The notes below the pieces were generated by a model. It did not search any database. It was not told where the DNA came from and worked only from the letters and a program-made list of their open reading frames with translations. Of a DNA stretch of 39,664 nucleotides, positions 7,626 through 16,672 are shown piece by piece (position 1 is the first letter of the stretch; each line of letters begins with the position of its first letter). Source of the DNA: Chitinibacter sp. GC72 (GTDB lineage Bacteria > Pseudomonadota > Gammaproteobacteria > Burkholderiales > Chitinibacteraceae); assembly GCF_009760905.1 (NCBI RefSeq), contig NZ_VIRW01000004.1, forward strand, positions 1 to 39,664, in the 5' to 3' direction. Made by a program: the position numbers and the translations under genes.

Positions 7626-8128
7626 AATTCATTGAACAGTTGTGCCTCTTTCTGGCTACGTTCTGCAAGCTCGAAAAAGACGGAGTCATAGCCTTTACGC
7701 TGATTGAATTTCACTCGATCAAGGACTTCTCTCATCATTGGGTAGTGCTCCCCCAAGATTTCTGCTCCTTCATCAAAAAAGCCGCTGGTGTCGACTGCTG
7801 AAAAATCGAAGTCAGGCTTAACTTGAAATTGCGCTAACCATTTTGCGATTGGTTCATGCTGGCTTGCGGTCGCAAGTTCTCTTGTATTTCTTACCTCAAG
7901 ATTTTCATTCTCAGTAGGTGTGTCTTCTTCTTGTTCTGATAAGGCTTGTTTTAGAACAGAAATTTCTTTGTTTGCGGAGAAATATTTAGCGAGTAAATGC
8001 TGAACAAATTTAGTCGTGGCATACACCGGTGTTGGAGTAGCACAAGCCGTGCAATTTGCGTTAGTGCCGATGTAAAGATCTTGTAGTTCTTCAAGATGCC
8101 CGCATTTGTTGCAGCGATAGATAGCCAT
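7553..8128 (-). CDS. Zinc-ribbon protein, zero-frame N-terminal part of the split nuclease gene
   Basis: 191 residues. The N-terminus is a zinc ribbon with C6-x-x-C9 and C26-x-x-C29 (YRCNKCGH, NCTACATP). A helical stretch (~40-75), a charged linker and a helical region ending LCRKLYGYSFFSRYNYNKQEK follow. The frame stops just past an A7 run, and the protein sense continues in the -1 frame. Alone it would lack the nuclease domain. Either the ribosome shifts frame at A-AAA-AAC, or this is a broken gene or a homopolymer error. The ribosome site is weak. Confidence 0.7.
   Translation of the reverse strand: MAIYRCNKCGHLEELQDLYIGTNANCTACATPTPVYATTKFVQHLLAKYFSANKEISVLKQALSEQEEDTPTENENLEVRNTRELATASQHEPIAKWLAQFQVKPDFDFSAVDTSGFFDEGAEILGEHYPMMREVLDRVKFNQRKGYDSVFFELAERSQKEAQLFNELCRKLYGYSFFSRYNYNKQEKNCV
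7562..7568 (-). promoter_or_regulatory. A-AAA-AAC heptamer, possible -1 ribosomal frameshift site
   Basis: On the minus strand the zero-frame codons read GAA AAA AAC TGC, making a classical X-XXY-YYZ slippery heptamer inside an A7 run (7563-7569). A one-base backward slip gives CTG CGT TTG and enters the nuclease frame exactly. No Shine-Dalgarno-like stimulator upstream and only an AT-rich hairpin ~35 nt downstream were seen, so programmed shifting is unproven. Confidence 0.45.
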
Positions 8129-8264
8129 TTCTATTTTTCATTACAATTTTAAAAAGCAATCGTAACTCAAAATTAAGTTGATAGCAGCTTTTGAGGCTGC
8201 GTTTCACATCGATGTGGCAATGATGTACTGAGTATGACTTGATTTTCTTTGAAGTGTGTTTTTG

Positions 8265-8311
8265 GGTATTGCCATCAAGTTCAATCAAACTAATTACTGT
8301 ATGGCAATACC
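8265..8311. repeat. 47-bp element GGTAT-N37-ATACC with 12-bp arms
   Basis: A perfect member whose flanking G/C extends the arms to 12 bp (GGGTATTGCCAT at 8264-8275, ATGGCAATACCC at 8301-8312). It lies between the parE stop and the zinc-ribbon gene, both on the minus strand, so it could also act as the parE terminator hairpin, although no T-tract follows. Confidence 0.8.
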
Positions 8312-8322
8312 CTGCATAAGTA

Positions 8323-10296
8323 TTACAAATCCGCTTCCACCTCATTCCCCCGCGCTTCCAGCCATGCGCGGCGGCTACTCGCTTCTCCCTTGCCCATCAG
8401 CATATTCATCAAATCACGCGTATTGGCGCTGACGTCCTGAGGAATCGACACGCGCATGACGCGGCGGGTGTCGGGGTTCATGGTGGTGTCGAACAATTGT
8501 TCGGCGTTCATTTCCCCGAGACCCTTGAAGCGCGAAATGCTCCACGCGCCTTCGCGGATTTTCTCAGCACGCAGTTTATCCAGAATCGCGGTCAACTCGC
8601 CCTCATCCAGTGCGTAGAATTTACGCGGCGGCTTGGCTTTGCCACTGCCCGCCACGTCAACGCGGTAGAGCGGCGGCTGCGCAACGTAGATATGGCCATT
8701 CATGATCAGCTGTGGGAAATGGCGGTAAAACAGCGTGAGTAGCAGCACCTGAATGTGCGAGCCATCGACGTCCGCGTCGGACATGATGATCACTTTGCCG
8801 TAGCGCAGGCCGGATAAATCAACGGTGCTGTCGAGTGTGTGCGGGTCGACGCCGATCGCGACGGCCATGTCGTGCACTTCGTTATTGGCGAAAATCTGGT
8901 CTTTATCGACTTCCCACGTGTTCAGCACTTTACCGCGTAGCGGCAAAATGGCTTGGAAGTCTTTATCCCGGCCGAGCTTGGCCGAGCCGCCGGCCGAATC
9001 ACCTTCGACGAGGAATAATTCGCAGCGTTCGGTTTCGTCCGATGCGCAATCGGTTAGCTTGCCCGGTAATACGGCGACGCCGGACGATTTTTTCTTTTCG
9101 ACTTTCTGCGCGTTTTTCTGCCGCGATTGTGCGGCGCGAATCGCCAACTCAGCCAGTTTTTTACCGAGATCAACGTGCTCGTTCAGCCACAGTTCAAACG
9201 GCGCGCGCACCATCGCCGAGACGAGTTTCAGGCCATCGCGGCTGGTCAGTTTGTCTTTGGTTTGGCCTTGGAATTGCGGGTCGAGCACTTTGGCGGAGAG
9301 GACAAATGAGCAGCGACTGAATAAGTCTTCCGGCAGCAGTTTGACGCCCTTGGGTAGCAGATTGTGAAAATCGATAAAGGTTTTGACGACTTGGAATACG
9401 CCATCGCGCAGGCCGCTTTCGTGCGTACCGCCCGCTGGTGTTGGAATTAGATTGACGTACGATTCGCGGTTGACGAGGCCATCTTCGGTCCACGTTAGCG
9501 CCCACGCGCAGCCTTCGCCGCGGCTGAAGGTGTCGTCTTCGCCTTCAATGTATTTCTCGCCCTGCAAAATCGGCACGATTTGCGTGTAGCCCGCTACTTG
9601 CTCGTTCAGATAGCCCTGCAGACCATCGGGGTAGCACCAGCGTTTTTCGAGCAATTCACCGTTCGCTTGCTCGACATTCAAAATCACCACCAAGCCGGGT
9701 AACAAGACGGCTTTGGATTTGAGTAGGTGTTCGAGTTCGGCTTGTGGAATCGTTGGGCTATCAAAATACTGCGCATCAGGTTGCACAAACACGCGCGTGC
9801 CGGTGTCTTTCTTTGTGGTGGTTCCCAATACGGTCAGCGGTGAAATCACTTCGCCGCCGGCAAACACCAGTTGATTGATCTGGCCTTCACGGCGCACTTC
9901 AACTTCAAGGCGCGTTGCCAAGGCATTGGTCACCGAAACGCCAACTCCGTGCAAACCGCCGGAGAACGCGTACGCGCCACCGTCCTTCTTGTCGAATTTA
10001 CCGCCAGCGTGCAACTGTGTGAAAACGACTTGGACGGTTGGTACGCCCTCTTCTGGGTGTAAACCCACCGGAATGCCGCGGCCATTGTCGATGACGCGCA
10101 TGGATTGATTGCGGTACAGCGTCACCTCGATCTGCGTGGCGTAGCCGCCGAGTGCTTCATCGGCAGCATTGTCGATGACTTCCTGGCAAATATGCAGTGG
10201 ATTATCGGTGCGGGTGTACATGCCCGGACGGTGGCGGACAGGGTCAAGGCCTTTTAAGACCTTGACCGACGATTCGTCGTATTTAGGAGCTGCCAT
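8323..10296 (-). CDS. parE: DNA topoisomerase IV subunit B
   Basis: 657 residues; the ATPase subunit of topoisomerase IV, which unlinks daughter chromosomes with ParC. The GHKL fold begins KYDESSVKVLKGLDPVRHRPGMY, with NAADEA and DNGRGIPVG ATP motifs and LHGVGVSVTNALA. The TOPRIM metal site is LFLVEGDSAGGSAKLGRD, and DADVDGSHI binds Mg2+. Its length and lack of the long GyrB insertion support ParE. The start at 10296 matches family N-termini, but parS occupies the Shine-Dalgarno position. The frame is also open to 10413, where GAGG precedes an ATG; the extra 39 AT-rich codons are not ParE-like. Confidence 0.95.
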   Translation of the reverse strand: MAAPKYDESSVKVLKGLDPVRHRPGMYTRTDNPLHICQEVIDNAADEALGGYATQIEVTLYRNQSMRVIDNGRGIPVGLHPEEGVPTVQVVFTQLHAGGKFDKKDGGAYAFSGGLHGVGVSVTNALATRLEVEVRREGQINQLVFAGGEVISPLTVLGTTTKKDTGTRVFVQPDAQYFDSPTIPQAELEHLLKSKAVLLPGLVVILNVEQANGELLEKRWCYPDGLQGYLNEQVAGYTQIVPILQGEKYIEGEDDTFSRGEGCAWALTWTEDGLVNRESYVNLIPTPAGGTHESGLRDGVFQVVKTFIDFHNLLPKGVKLLPEDLFSRCSFVLSAKVLDPQFQGQTKDKLTSRDGLKLVSAMVRAPFELWLNEHVDLGKKLAELAIRAAQSRQKNAQKVEKKKSSGVAVLPGKLTDCASDETERCELFLVEGDSAGGSAKLGRDKDFQAILPLRGKVLNTWEVDKDQIFANNEVHDMAVAIGVDPHTLDSTVDLSGLRYGKVIIMSDADVDGSHIQVLLLTLFYRHFPQLIMNGHIYVAQPPLYRVDVAGSGKAKPPRKFYALDEGELTAILDKLRAEKIREGAWSISRFKGLGEMNAEQLFDTTMNPDTRRVMRVSIPQDVSANTRDLMNMLMGKGEASSRRAWLEARGNEVEADL

Positions 10297-10312
10297 TGTT
10301 TCACGTGAAACC
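10297..10312. promoter_or_regulatory. parS-like ParB binding site abutting the parE start codon
   Basis: TGTTTCACGTGAAACC matches the general parS consensus (tGTTTCACGTGAAACa) at 15 of 16 bases and has the perfect 14-bp palindrome core. It directly touches the parE ATG (minus strand). The identical 16-mer recurs at 29668-29683. Confidence 0.85.
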
Positions 10313-10684
10313 AGATGATGAATTGCGGCTAAGTCTAGCAGAGAAAGCGTTAGCTGGAGATTGTGTTTCTTTTGAAGTTGAAAGAGAAATGCCGATTTAC
10401 TTTCACCTTTCATTGGCCTCGCAATGTGCAGCGGAAAGCTAAAATCAACAACTTTTTAGCATGGGTATATTGATGCGAAGCATTTCTGGATTGATTTACA
10501 TGTTCATACCTCGTTGATGAAGCATCCTCGTACCACTCCGTCTATGTCATAGCTAGGCGTATCTCTGTAGATATTATCGTGCAAGGACCTAGAGCAATAT
10601 AAGTTGTCATTTATTACTCCGGTCTGGATTGGGGTTTTTACTTACTATAAACTGTTTTTTATCTGACTTTTGCGAATTTAAGAA
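10313..10684. other. Gene-free stretch upstream of parE and the large TPR protein
   Basis: About 370 bp, clearly AT-richer than the genes. It holds the divergent promoters for parE and the 10685 gene, a 7-bp hairpin GCTAAAA/TTTTAGC (10438-10460) and a 47-bp element. TATAAA around 10647 could be a -10 for the plus-strand gene, but no good -35 is spaced correctly. No ORF is supported apart from the doubtful parE extension. Confidence 0.5.
10464..10510. repeat. 47-bp element GGTAT-N37-ATACC
   Basis: A perfect member (GGTATATT ... TTCATACC). The complement of the right arm has TGTAA at the inner-motif offset; the left arm has TGCGA. It lies in the divergent region between parE and the large TPR gene. 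Confidence 0.75.
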
Positions 10685-13600
10685 ATGCTCACCATTACAG
10701 ACCACCAGATCATCCAGCTTGGCGATATTTGGCATACCGCTGCGTTCGAGAAATTACGCCAGGCCGAACGGACGCGGTTTTTAACCGAGTACTACGGGGA
10801 TGATGAATATGACGATGAAGATGATGTGTACGAATGCAAGTTAGAAATGGCACGGCGCTGTATCTTCTTCGATGGCGATGCAAGTCTGAGCCGCGACGAG
10901 TGGGAAGTGCTGTGCAAGGCAAATGATGAATCGCTCTGGCTGGTAGTCATTGGCAATCTGGACTTCCACGGCGGCCCCCTGCCGAATGGCTATTACAGTG
11001 GTCAGACCTGGGTAACCGGTGATGTACAGTGCGATGGCGTGGCAATTTCCCCAACCGAGCAGCCGACCATCGGCGGCAATCTGACGGCACGGCACTACGC
11101 AGCCTTCTTTGGCCGGGATGACGAAGCAATCCATCGCGGATTTCAAGGCCGGGTGGACACGCCACATGCCTTTTTCTGGTATCACGACTGGCGCAACATC
11201 ACACTGAACGACGATACGGTGCTGCACATTCAGTGCGGTTGCAGCGATTTTGTCGAGCCTGATTCGCCGCGCTGGTTTTTCGGCCATGACGATCTGCTGG
11301 CTTTGCACCCCACATTGTTCTGGGCGCCTTCCGCCTGGGGGAATACCCAGCAGACCTGGTATTTCAGTGCGCTATCGAGCCGCATGGCGGCTAAGGAATC
11401 GGTATATATCGAAGGCTTTGACCCCGCCTGCCTACCCTTGCTGACCCAGGCTCGCAGCCACCTCAAGCATCAGCAATGCAAGGAAGCCTTCCTGCACTGC
11501 AAGGCCGCCATCGCGCTGGCAGCAGATTACCAGCCCGCCTGGCTTGGCGCGGCGGATGCGCTTTACAAAGCCAATGCGCTGGAACAGGCCATCCCCTACG
11601 CACAACGTGCTGTGGCCTTGCTGCCCACACAGCTGCGCCATGTCAACAACGAAGCCAGCGTTATTCTGGGGCTGTCCCTGCTGCGACTTGGACAGTGGGA
11701 TGCGGCGATTGCCGTGGCCACGACTTCGATTGAGGACTGCCAGAAACATGAAAAAGGCAATCTGGAAACCTGTCGCGTATTGTTTCGTGTGCGCGGCGAA
11801 GCATTCCTGCGGCGCGGAGATCTGGAGCCGGCAAGGCTCGATCTGCTCCAGGCTTCCGAAATGTCCTACTTCGGCACCCTCTGCCACTGGCTGGCTGGCC
11901 TGGCGCATTACCAGCTGGGCAGCCATGACGCCGCCGAAACGCTACGGCAGCGCTCCGGCGAGTTTGCCGAGCGCAGTTACGAATATGAGGAATATGAAGA
12001 ACTGCGCGGCTCCGATTTTTATTATGCGCGTCCGACGCGGGTCGATTGGGAGTCGCAAACACTGGCCGAGCAGCCGGAAGAAGTACGCGATACGGATTAC
12101 TGGCTGCGCTATCTGCAGGCGCAGGCGTTTGACAGTGAAAAATGCTTCCGCGCCATTCCTGCGGAATTCCTTACGCCGGAATTTTGCCTGGCAGCCATAA
12201 GGCACTGCCCCAAGGCCAGCCACGGCGACACCGACATCTGGGTCGCCAAACATTTCCCCGCAGACGCATTTGACGCCACTGTTGCCACTCGCTTGATTGA
12301 GTGCAGCGCACGTAATCTCAGCTATATTCCGCCCCGCTTGATCAGTAAAACCTTGCTATTGCAGGCCACGCAAGGCGCTTTCGATCTGGCGCTGGTGTCT
12401 TCGGAACTGCTTGATTCCGAGCTGTGCTACAAGCTCGTCGAGCGAGGTGTGCCGCCCAATTCACTGCCAGCCGAATGGCTCGATCATGCGCTGTGCCTGC
12501 ATGCCGTGCGGCATGAAGTTCGCGCCATTGAAACCGTCCCCGGCAAATTCAAGGACGAGACTTTTTATCTTACCGCGCTGGCTTGGGCAGATAGTCAATG
12601 GTGGATCAGCAATCGCATCCCACAGCGCTATCTCAAGCCGGACATGATCTGCAGGGCACTGGCTATCAATTTCGGGCTGATTCAGCACTTGCCCGGCAAG
12701 CTGGTCGATGAAACGGTGTTTGAGCATGCGCAGACACAATGCCCAGATCCCGCACTCTGGGCGCAGCTGATCACCCGACATGGGCGAGATTTTCGCAAGC
12801 TCGGCCACGGGCAAGACTGTGCCGAGGATTGCTGGGCAGTATTTTGGGATGAAGAACTCATCCTGGCCGAGATCAATAACGATGGCGACCACCTCTCTCC
12901 TTTCGAGATTCCGGCCGACAAGTACACGCAGCAGATTGCCGACGCGGCGTTTGCCCGTGACCCCATTCATCTTGGCAGCATTCCGCGCACCTTTATCACG
13001 CAGAAAATGGCCGAGCATTTCGCCAGGGCCCATCCCGATAGGCTGCATGATGTGCCACTTCCTCTGCGCAGTGAGCGGGTCTGCCAGCTGGCCGCCGAGC
13101 ATTCCCGGGACAAGGGCGGATATTTCCGCCATGTGCCGCTGGCGCTGCGCGACCAGAATAGCTGCATCACCGCCCTGTTGCACAATGCAGAAAACGCGGC
13201 CTTCATCCCGCTGGCGCAGGAATACGCGGTGTACGACACCTTGCTCGGTGCGAGTGCGAAAAACAATAGTCGCAGAAACAACATGAGCGTGGGGCGCATG
13301 CTCTGCCGCCGCGGCTTGGGGGCATTCACGCTAGGGCTCGTGGATCAGGCATTGGCAGATTTTGATACCGTCATTGCCCGCGGCCAGAACACCACGGACA
13401 AACCGGGGCTGCTGTCGAGCGTATTCGGCAGCAAAAAACCACGCGGGCAAGCCGAGGATTTTAATGACGAAGACGTGAACGATGCCCGTCTCTACAAAGC
13501 CTGGGTTTACAAGCAGCAGGGCCAGCTGGACGCCATGCGAGGCGTCATGGCAACAATGGACCAGCCGTATCACGAGCTGCTTGAACACTTCTCGCGCAGC

Positions 13601-14233
13601 GAAGTGCATGATGCAGTGGAATTCTCGCTGCAGCACTACGAGGCTTATCTTGGTGCCGCCGGGCAAGCCATTCAGGACGGCAACTACGCCGAGGCGCTTG
13701 AGTTCACGCTGCAGGCCAGAGCACTGCTGGAAGTCGCCCAACACCCCGATCCGCATCTATGGGCTTTTGTGCTCGACCATTTGCGCTTCATTACCTACGA
13801 GCTGGCCTTATTCGACGAGAACCAGCGCCTGTGCCGCGAAATTCTGGATCGGCTGGCCAATGTCCTCCCCTGGCCTTACCTGGAGGCTGACAACATCCTG
13901 CGCGCAGCCCGCCGAGCCGCCAGCAATACCCTGGCTTGGACGCTGGCCGATTCGGACGACCCGGCCGAGATCGAACTGGCTGTGAACTACGCCAATGCCG
14001 CACTGGAGCACGCGCCCATCGAGGATAAATCGGTCACCGACCCCTTCCTGGAAACCGCCGCACGCGTCCTGCTGCGCGCCGCCGAACTCGACCCGGCCCG
14101 CCACCTCGCCGCCGCCCAGCGCATCGTCAAACGCCTGGCCGCGCTCAAGCCCAAGGCACGCGGCGAGATCAGCGACCCGCGCGTGCTGGCGGCACTGGCC
14201 GCATTGGAGGATGAGGCGATAGCACCGAGTTGA
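10685..14233 (+). CDS. Large TPR-repeat protein with an unrecognised N-terminal module
   Basis: 1182 residues, no signal peptide. Residues 1-253 form a module I do not recognise; its G-x-L, GDVQCDG and IGGNLTARHYAAF repeats suggest a beta-helix/polymer-forming type of fold (inference). TPR-like helices follow at ~255-430 (CKAAIALAADYQPAWLGAADALYKANALEQAIPYA). Residues ~470-880 hold degenerate ~50-residue repeats (IPAEFLTPEFCLAAIRHCP, VPGKFKDETFYLTAL), reminiscent of DUF4116. More TPR-like helices occupy ~900-1180. An acidic tract DDEYDDEDD lies at 39-47. A shorter paralog follows 220 bp downstream. Confidence 0.8.
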   Translation: MLTITDHQIIQLGDIWHTAAFEKLRQAERTRFLTEYYGDDEYDDEDDVYECKLEMARRCIFFDGDASLSRDEWEVLCKANDESLWLVVIGNLDFHGGPLPNGYYSGQTWVTGDVQCDGVAISPTEQPTIGGNLTARHYAAFFGRDDEAIHRGFQGRVDTPHAFFWYHDWRNITLNDDTVLHIQCGCSDFVEPDSPRWFFGHDDLLALHPTLFWAPSAWGNTQQTWYFSALSSRMAAKESVYIEGFDPACLPLLTQARSHLKHQQCKEAFLHCKAAIALAADYQPAWLGAADALYKANALEQAIPYAQRAVALLPTQLRHVNNEASVILGLSLLRLGQWDAAIAVATTSIEDCQKHEKGNLETCRVLFRVRGEAFLRRGDLEPARLDLLQASEMSYFGTLCHWLAGLAHYQLGSHDAAETLRQRSGEFAERSYEYEEYEELRGSDFYYARPTRVDWESQTLAEQPEEVRDTDYWLRYLQAQAFDSEKCFRAIPAEFLTPEFCLAAIRHCPKASHGDTDIWVAKHFPADAFDATVATRLIECSARNLSYIPPRLISKTLLLQATQGAFDLALVSSELLDSELCYKLVERGVPPNSLPAEWLDHALCLHAVRHEVRAIETVPGKFKDETFYLTALAWADSQWWISNRIPQRYLKPDMICRALAINFGLIQHLPGKLVDETVFEHAQTQCPDPALWAQLITRHGRDFRKLGHGQDCAEDCWAVFWDEELILAEINNDGDHLSPFEIPADKYTQQIADAAFARDPIHLGSIPRTFITQKMAEHFARAHPDRLHDVPLPLRSERVCQLAAEHSRDKGGYFRHVPLALRDQNSCITALLHNAENAAFIPLAQEYAVYDTLLGASAKNNSRRNNMSVGRMLCRRGLGAFTLGLVDQALADFDTVIARGQNTTDKPGLLSSVFGSKKPRGQAEDFNDEDVNDARLYKAWVYKQQGQLDAMRGVMATMDQPYHELLEHFSRSEVHDAVEFSLQHYEAYLGAAGQAIQDGNYAEALEFTLQARALLEVAQHPDPHLWAFVLDHLRFITYELALFDENQRLCREILDRLANVLPWPYLEADNILRAARRAASNTLAWTLADSDDPAEIELAVNYANAALEHAPIEDKSVTDPFLETAARVLLRAAELDPARHLAAAQRIVKRLAALKPKARGEISDPRVLAALAALEDEAIAPS

Positions 14234-14351
14234 GGGCTCGCTTGGCCACCATCCCATGCCCACTCAGCTCATATAGCCCTTCGTTATGACTGGATGCAGG
14301 CAGTGATCCGAGTTGAGTGGAAATTTCCAATCTATCGTTAGATTTTAATAG

Positions 14352-14398
14352 GGTATTGCTCTGTAGGTTTTATTTTTATTAACGTATGTGGCAATACC
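14352..14398. repeat. 47-bp element GGTAT-N37-ATACC
   Basis: A perfect member with 8-bp arms (GGTATTGC / GCAATACC) and CTGTAGG in the left inner position. It shares both 8-bp ends with the copy at 8265-8311 although the interiors differ. It lies between the two TPR paralogs. Confidence 0.8.
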
Positions 14399-14453
14399 TA
14401 TATAGAAAGCCAAATCAAATTATTGTTTTAAATATTGAATACAAGGCAACGGC

Positions 14454-16613
14454 ATGACTCTCGCTGCGGATTTTTTGACTGTTGAAGACCACCAAATTAT
14501 GTCGCTGGGCGACATTTTCATTGATTTGGGCCTCCTGTTTCGAATCGTTCTGGAGAAGGATCGTGCGCAGTTTTATGCCTTTTGTGGCGAAGAAGATGAA
14601 GAGGCCTACGCCAGAGCACGCGATATGAGCTTGCCCTGCGCATTTTTCTGCGGACATACCAAACTAAGTAGCGAGGAATGGCAGCACTTGCGTGCCAAGC
14701 ACGGAGGTAAGCTGGCGCTGGTGGTGATGGGGCATCTGGAATTCTCTGGAGGCCACCTGCTTTGTACTGATCACGCGCCGATTTTTACCAACGGCGATGT
14801 ATGTTGCGATAGCGTGTGGATTTCCTCTGCTAGACCACCTGTCATCGGTGGCTGTCTCACGGCGCGGCACTATGTGGCCTTTTTGGCTGATGAACATTCT
14901 GTGCGGCGCAAAGGCTTTCAGGGCCAAGTGAATACGCCGCACGCTTTTTTCTGCTTTCATGATTGGCGCGATATCACGCTCAACCTAGAAGCAGTGCTGC
15001 ATCTCCGGCATGAGCAAAGTGATTTTGAAGAGCCAGATCATCAATACTGGTTTGACTGGCGTGATGACGTGAAGGCGCTACGCAAGGAACTGATTTGCGG
15101 TGTCGCGGATGCGCAGAGCTGGGATCTGGTGGCAATAAGTCACTGCATGGTGGCGGGTGAATCCATCTTTAACGAAGGCTTTGATCCGCTCTGCTTGCCG
15201 CCGATGAATCAGGCCTGTGTATTCCAGCCGATGCAGCACCCGCACACTTTTGTGCACAGCAAAACAATTGCCGATCACCAGATCGTCTCATTAAGTGAGG
15301 TTTGGACTAACCCCGCTTTTCAGCCGCTAGCCGAGCTTGATCGGCTACAGTTTTTGGCTCGTCGTGGCGATGACGAATACTACGAGAGCGAGCGTGATAT
15401 GGAATCGCTTTGCGTATTCTTCGACGGCGATGCGCGGCTAAATCGTGATGAATGGAGAGCCTTGTGCGCAGAACATGAAGGCGAGGCACTCTCGTTGGTC
15501 GTGCTGGGCAATCTGGAATACTCCGGCAGCACGCTGCCCGGCGGTTATTACGAAGGCTTGGCGTATGTGCTCGGTGATCTGGTCTGCGATGGTGTGCAGA
15601 TCACGCCCAGCTATCCACCAGTCATCGGCGGTAGCTTGATTGCGCGCTACTATGCAGCGTTTTTGGGAGAGGACGACGAGACTCTACACAGCGGCTTTCA
15701 GGGTCAGGTTAAGACGCCTCATGCGCTGTTCTGGTTTCACGACTGGCGCGAAATCTCGCTAAACAAAGATGCGATCTTGCACATGATGTGTAGCGACAAT
15801 GACTTTGAAGTGCCGGACAACCCGCGCTGGTTTTACTGGCACGATGACCTGATGGCACAACGTGTGGAGCTCAGTTACGGCCCGGATGCGAAATGGTCGG
15901 ATACGCAAACGTGGAATCTTGAGGCTTGGGAGTCGTGTATGGCCGCGGGAAAATCAATCTTCATTGACGGTTTTGATGCAGATTGCCTGCCGCTGATGAA
16001 TCAGGGACGTACTTCACTTCAGCAAGGACAGTACCAGCAAGCCTTCGAACATTTCAAGGCGGCTATTGGGGTCGCACCCAATTACCAGTTGGCCTGGATC
16101 GGGGCGGCGGATGCATTGTATTGGGCAAATGCCTTAGAACAGGCCATTCCGTATGCTGAACGTGCCGTGGCGCTAATGCCGAAAAAACTGCGTTATCTAC
16201 ATAGCGATGCCGCAAATACGCTGGCGCTGTGCCTATTGCGCTTGGCGCGTTGGGACGAGGCCATTAAGGTGGCGGATGCTTCGATCAGTCATAGTCAAGG
16301 TGAGGATAGTTTGAAAGCTCGCAGGTTGAGCTTTCGCGTGCGCGGTGAGGCGTATCTTAAGCGTGGCGAGTTGGTGCAGGCGCGTGATGATTTGGTGCGC
16401 TCTGTCGAGTTATCTCCCTATTGGCAGGGTGCGGATGTGTATCACTGGCTGGCAGGACTGGCGCACTACAAACTCGGAGAGTTCGAAGCTGCTAAGGCCA
16501 TGCATCAACGGGCAAGCCATCTTTCTAGCGCGTTTGCCAATATCTCGTTCGAGGATTGCGACGGTGCCGATTTCCGTTATCCGCCAGCAATCAGAGTGGA
16601 TTGGGCATCGTGA
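14454..16613 (+). CDS. TPR-repeat protein with two tandem copies of the unrecognised module
   Basis: 719 residues, with AAGG about 8 nt before the ATG. Two copies of the module seen in the 10685 gene lie in tandem: ~10-254 and ~271-518. Shared positions include DHQI, FF-G near an EW pair, IGG-x-L-x-AR, GFQG-x-V-x-TPHA, HDWR and GFD-x-x-CLP. The first copy is the more divergent. TPR-like helices follow at ~520-700, close to those of the longer paralog. The protein ends RVDWAS, where the paralog continues RVDWES, so it lacks the C-terminal 720 residues. No signal peptide; function unknown. Confidence 0.8.
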   Translation: MTLAADFLTVEDHQIMSLGDIFIDLGLLFRIVLEKDRAQFYAFCGEEDEEAYARARDMSLPCAFFCGHTKLSSEEWQHLRAKHGGKLALVVMGHLEFSGGHLLCTDHAPIFTNGDVCCDSVWISSARPPVIGGCLTARHYVAFLADEHSVRRKGFQGQVNTPHAFFCFHDWRDITLNLEAVLHLRHEQSDFEEPDHQYWFDWRDDVKALRKELICGVADAQSWDLVAISHCMVAGESIFNEGFDPLCLPPMNQACVFQPMQHPHTFVHSKTIADHQIVSLSEVWTNPAFQPLAELDRLQFLARRGDDEYYESERDMESLCVFFDGDARLNRDEWRALCAEHEGEALSLVVLGNLEYSGSTLPGGYYEGLAYVLGDLVCDGVQITPSYPPVIGGSLIARYYAAFLGEDDETLHSGFQGQVKTPHALFWFHDWREISLNKDAILHMMCSDNDFEVPDNPRWFYWHDDLMAQRVELSYGPDAKWSDTQTWNLEAWESCMAAGKSIFIDGFDADCLPLMNQGRTSLQQGQYQQAFEHFKAAIGVAPNYQLAWIGAADALYWANALEQAIPYAERAVALMPKKLRYLHSDAANTLALCLLRLARWDEAIKVADASISHSQGEDSLKARRLSFRVRGEAYLKRGELVQARDDLVRSVELSPYWQGADVYHWLAGLAHYKLGEFEAAKAMHQRASHLSSAFANISFEDCDGADFRYPPAIRVDWAS

Positions 16614-16672
16614 TAATGCTGGCTATGTATACATCTCGTGTAACTGGACAATGGTTTTACTGTGTCCGGCTG

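Noticed and set aside
8091-8345. 84-residue minus-strand ORF overlapping both the parE end and the zinc-ribbon start
   Set aside because: It spans a 47-bp palindromic element, overlaps both neighbours on the same strand and has no family-like pattern or ribosome site.
12461-13183. 240-residue minus-strand ORF inside the large TPR gene
   Set aside because: Antisense shadow; the plus-strand frame has regular repeat structure throughout.
15731-15745. Possible third parS (GGTTTCACGACTGG)
   Set aside because: Only the left half matches; the palindrome is broken, and it encodes the conserved FHDWR motif.
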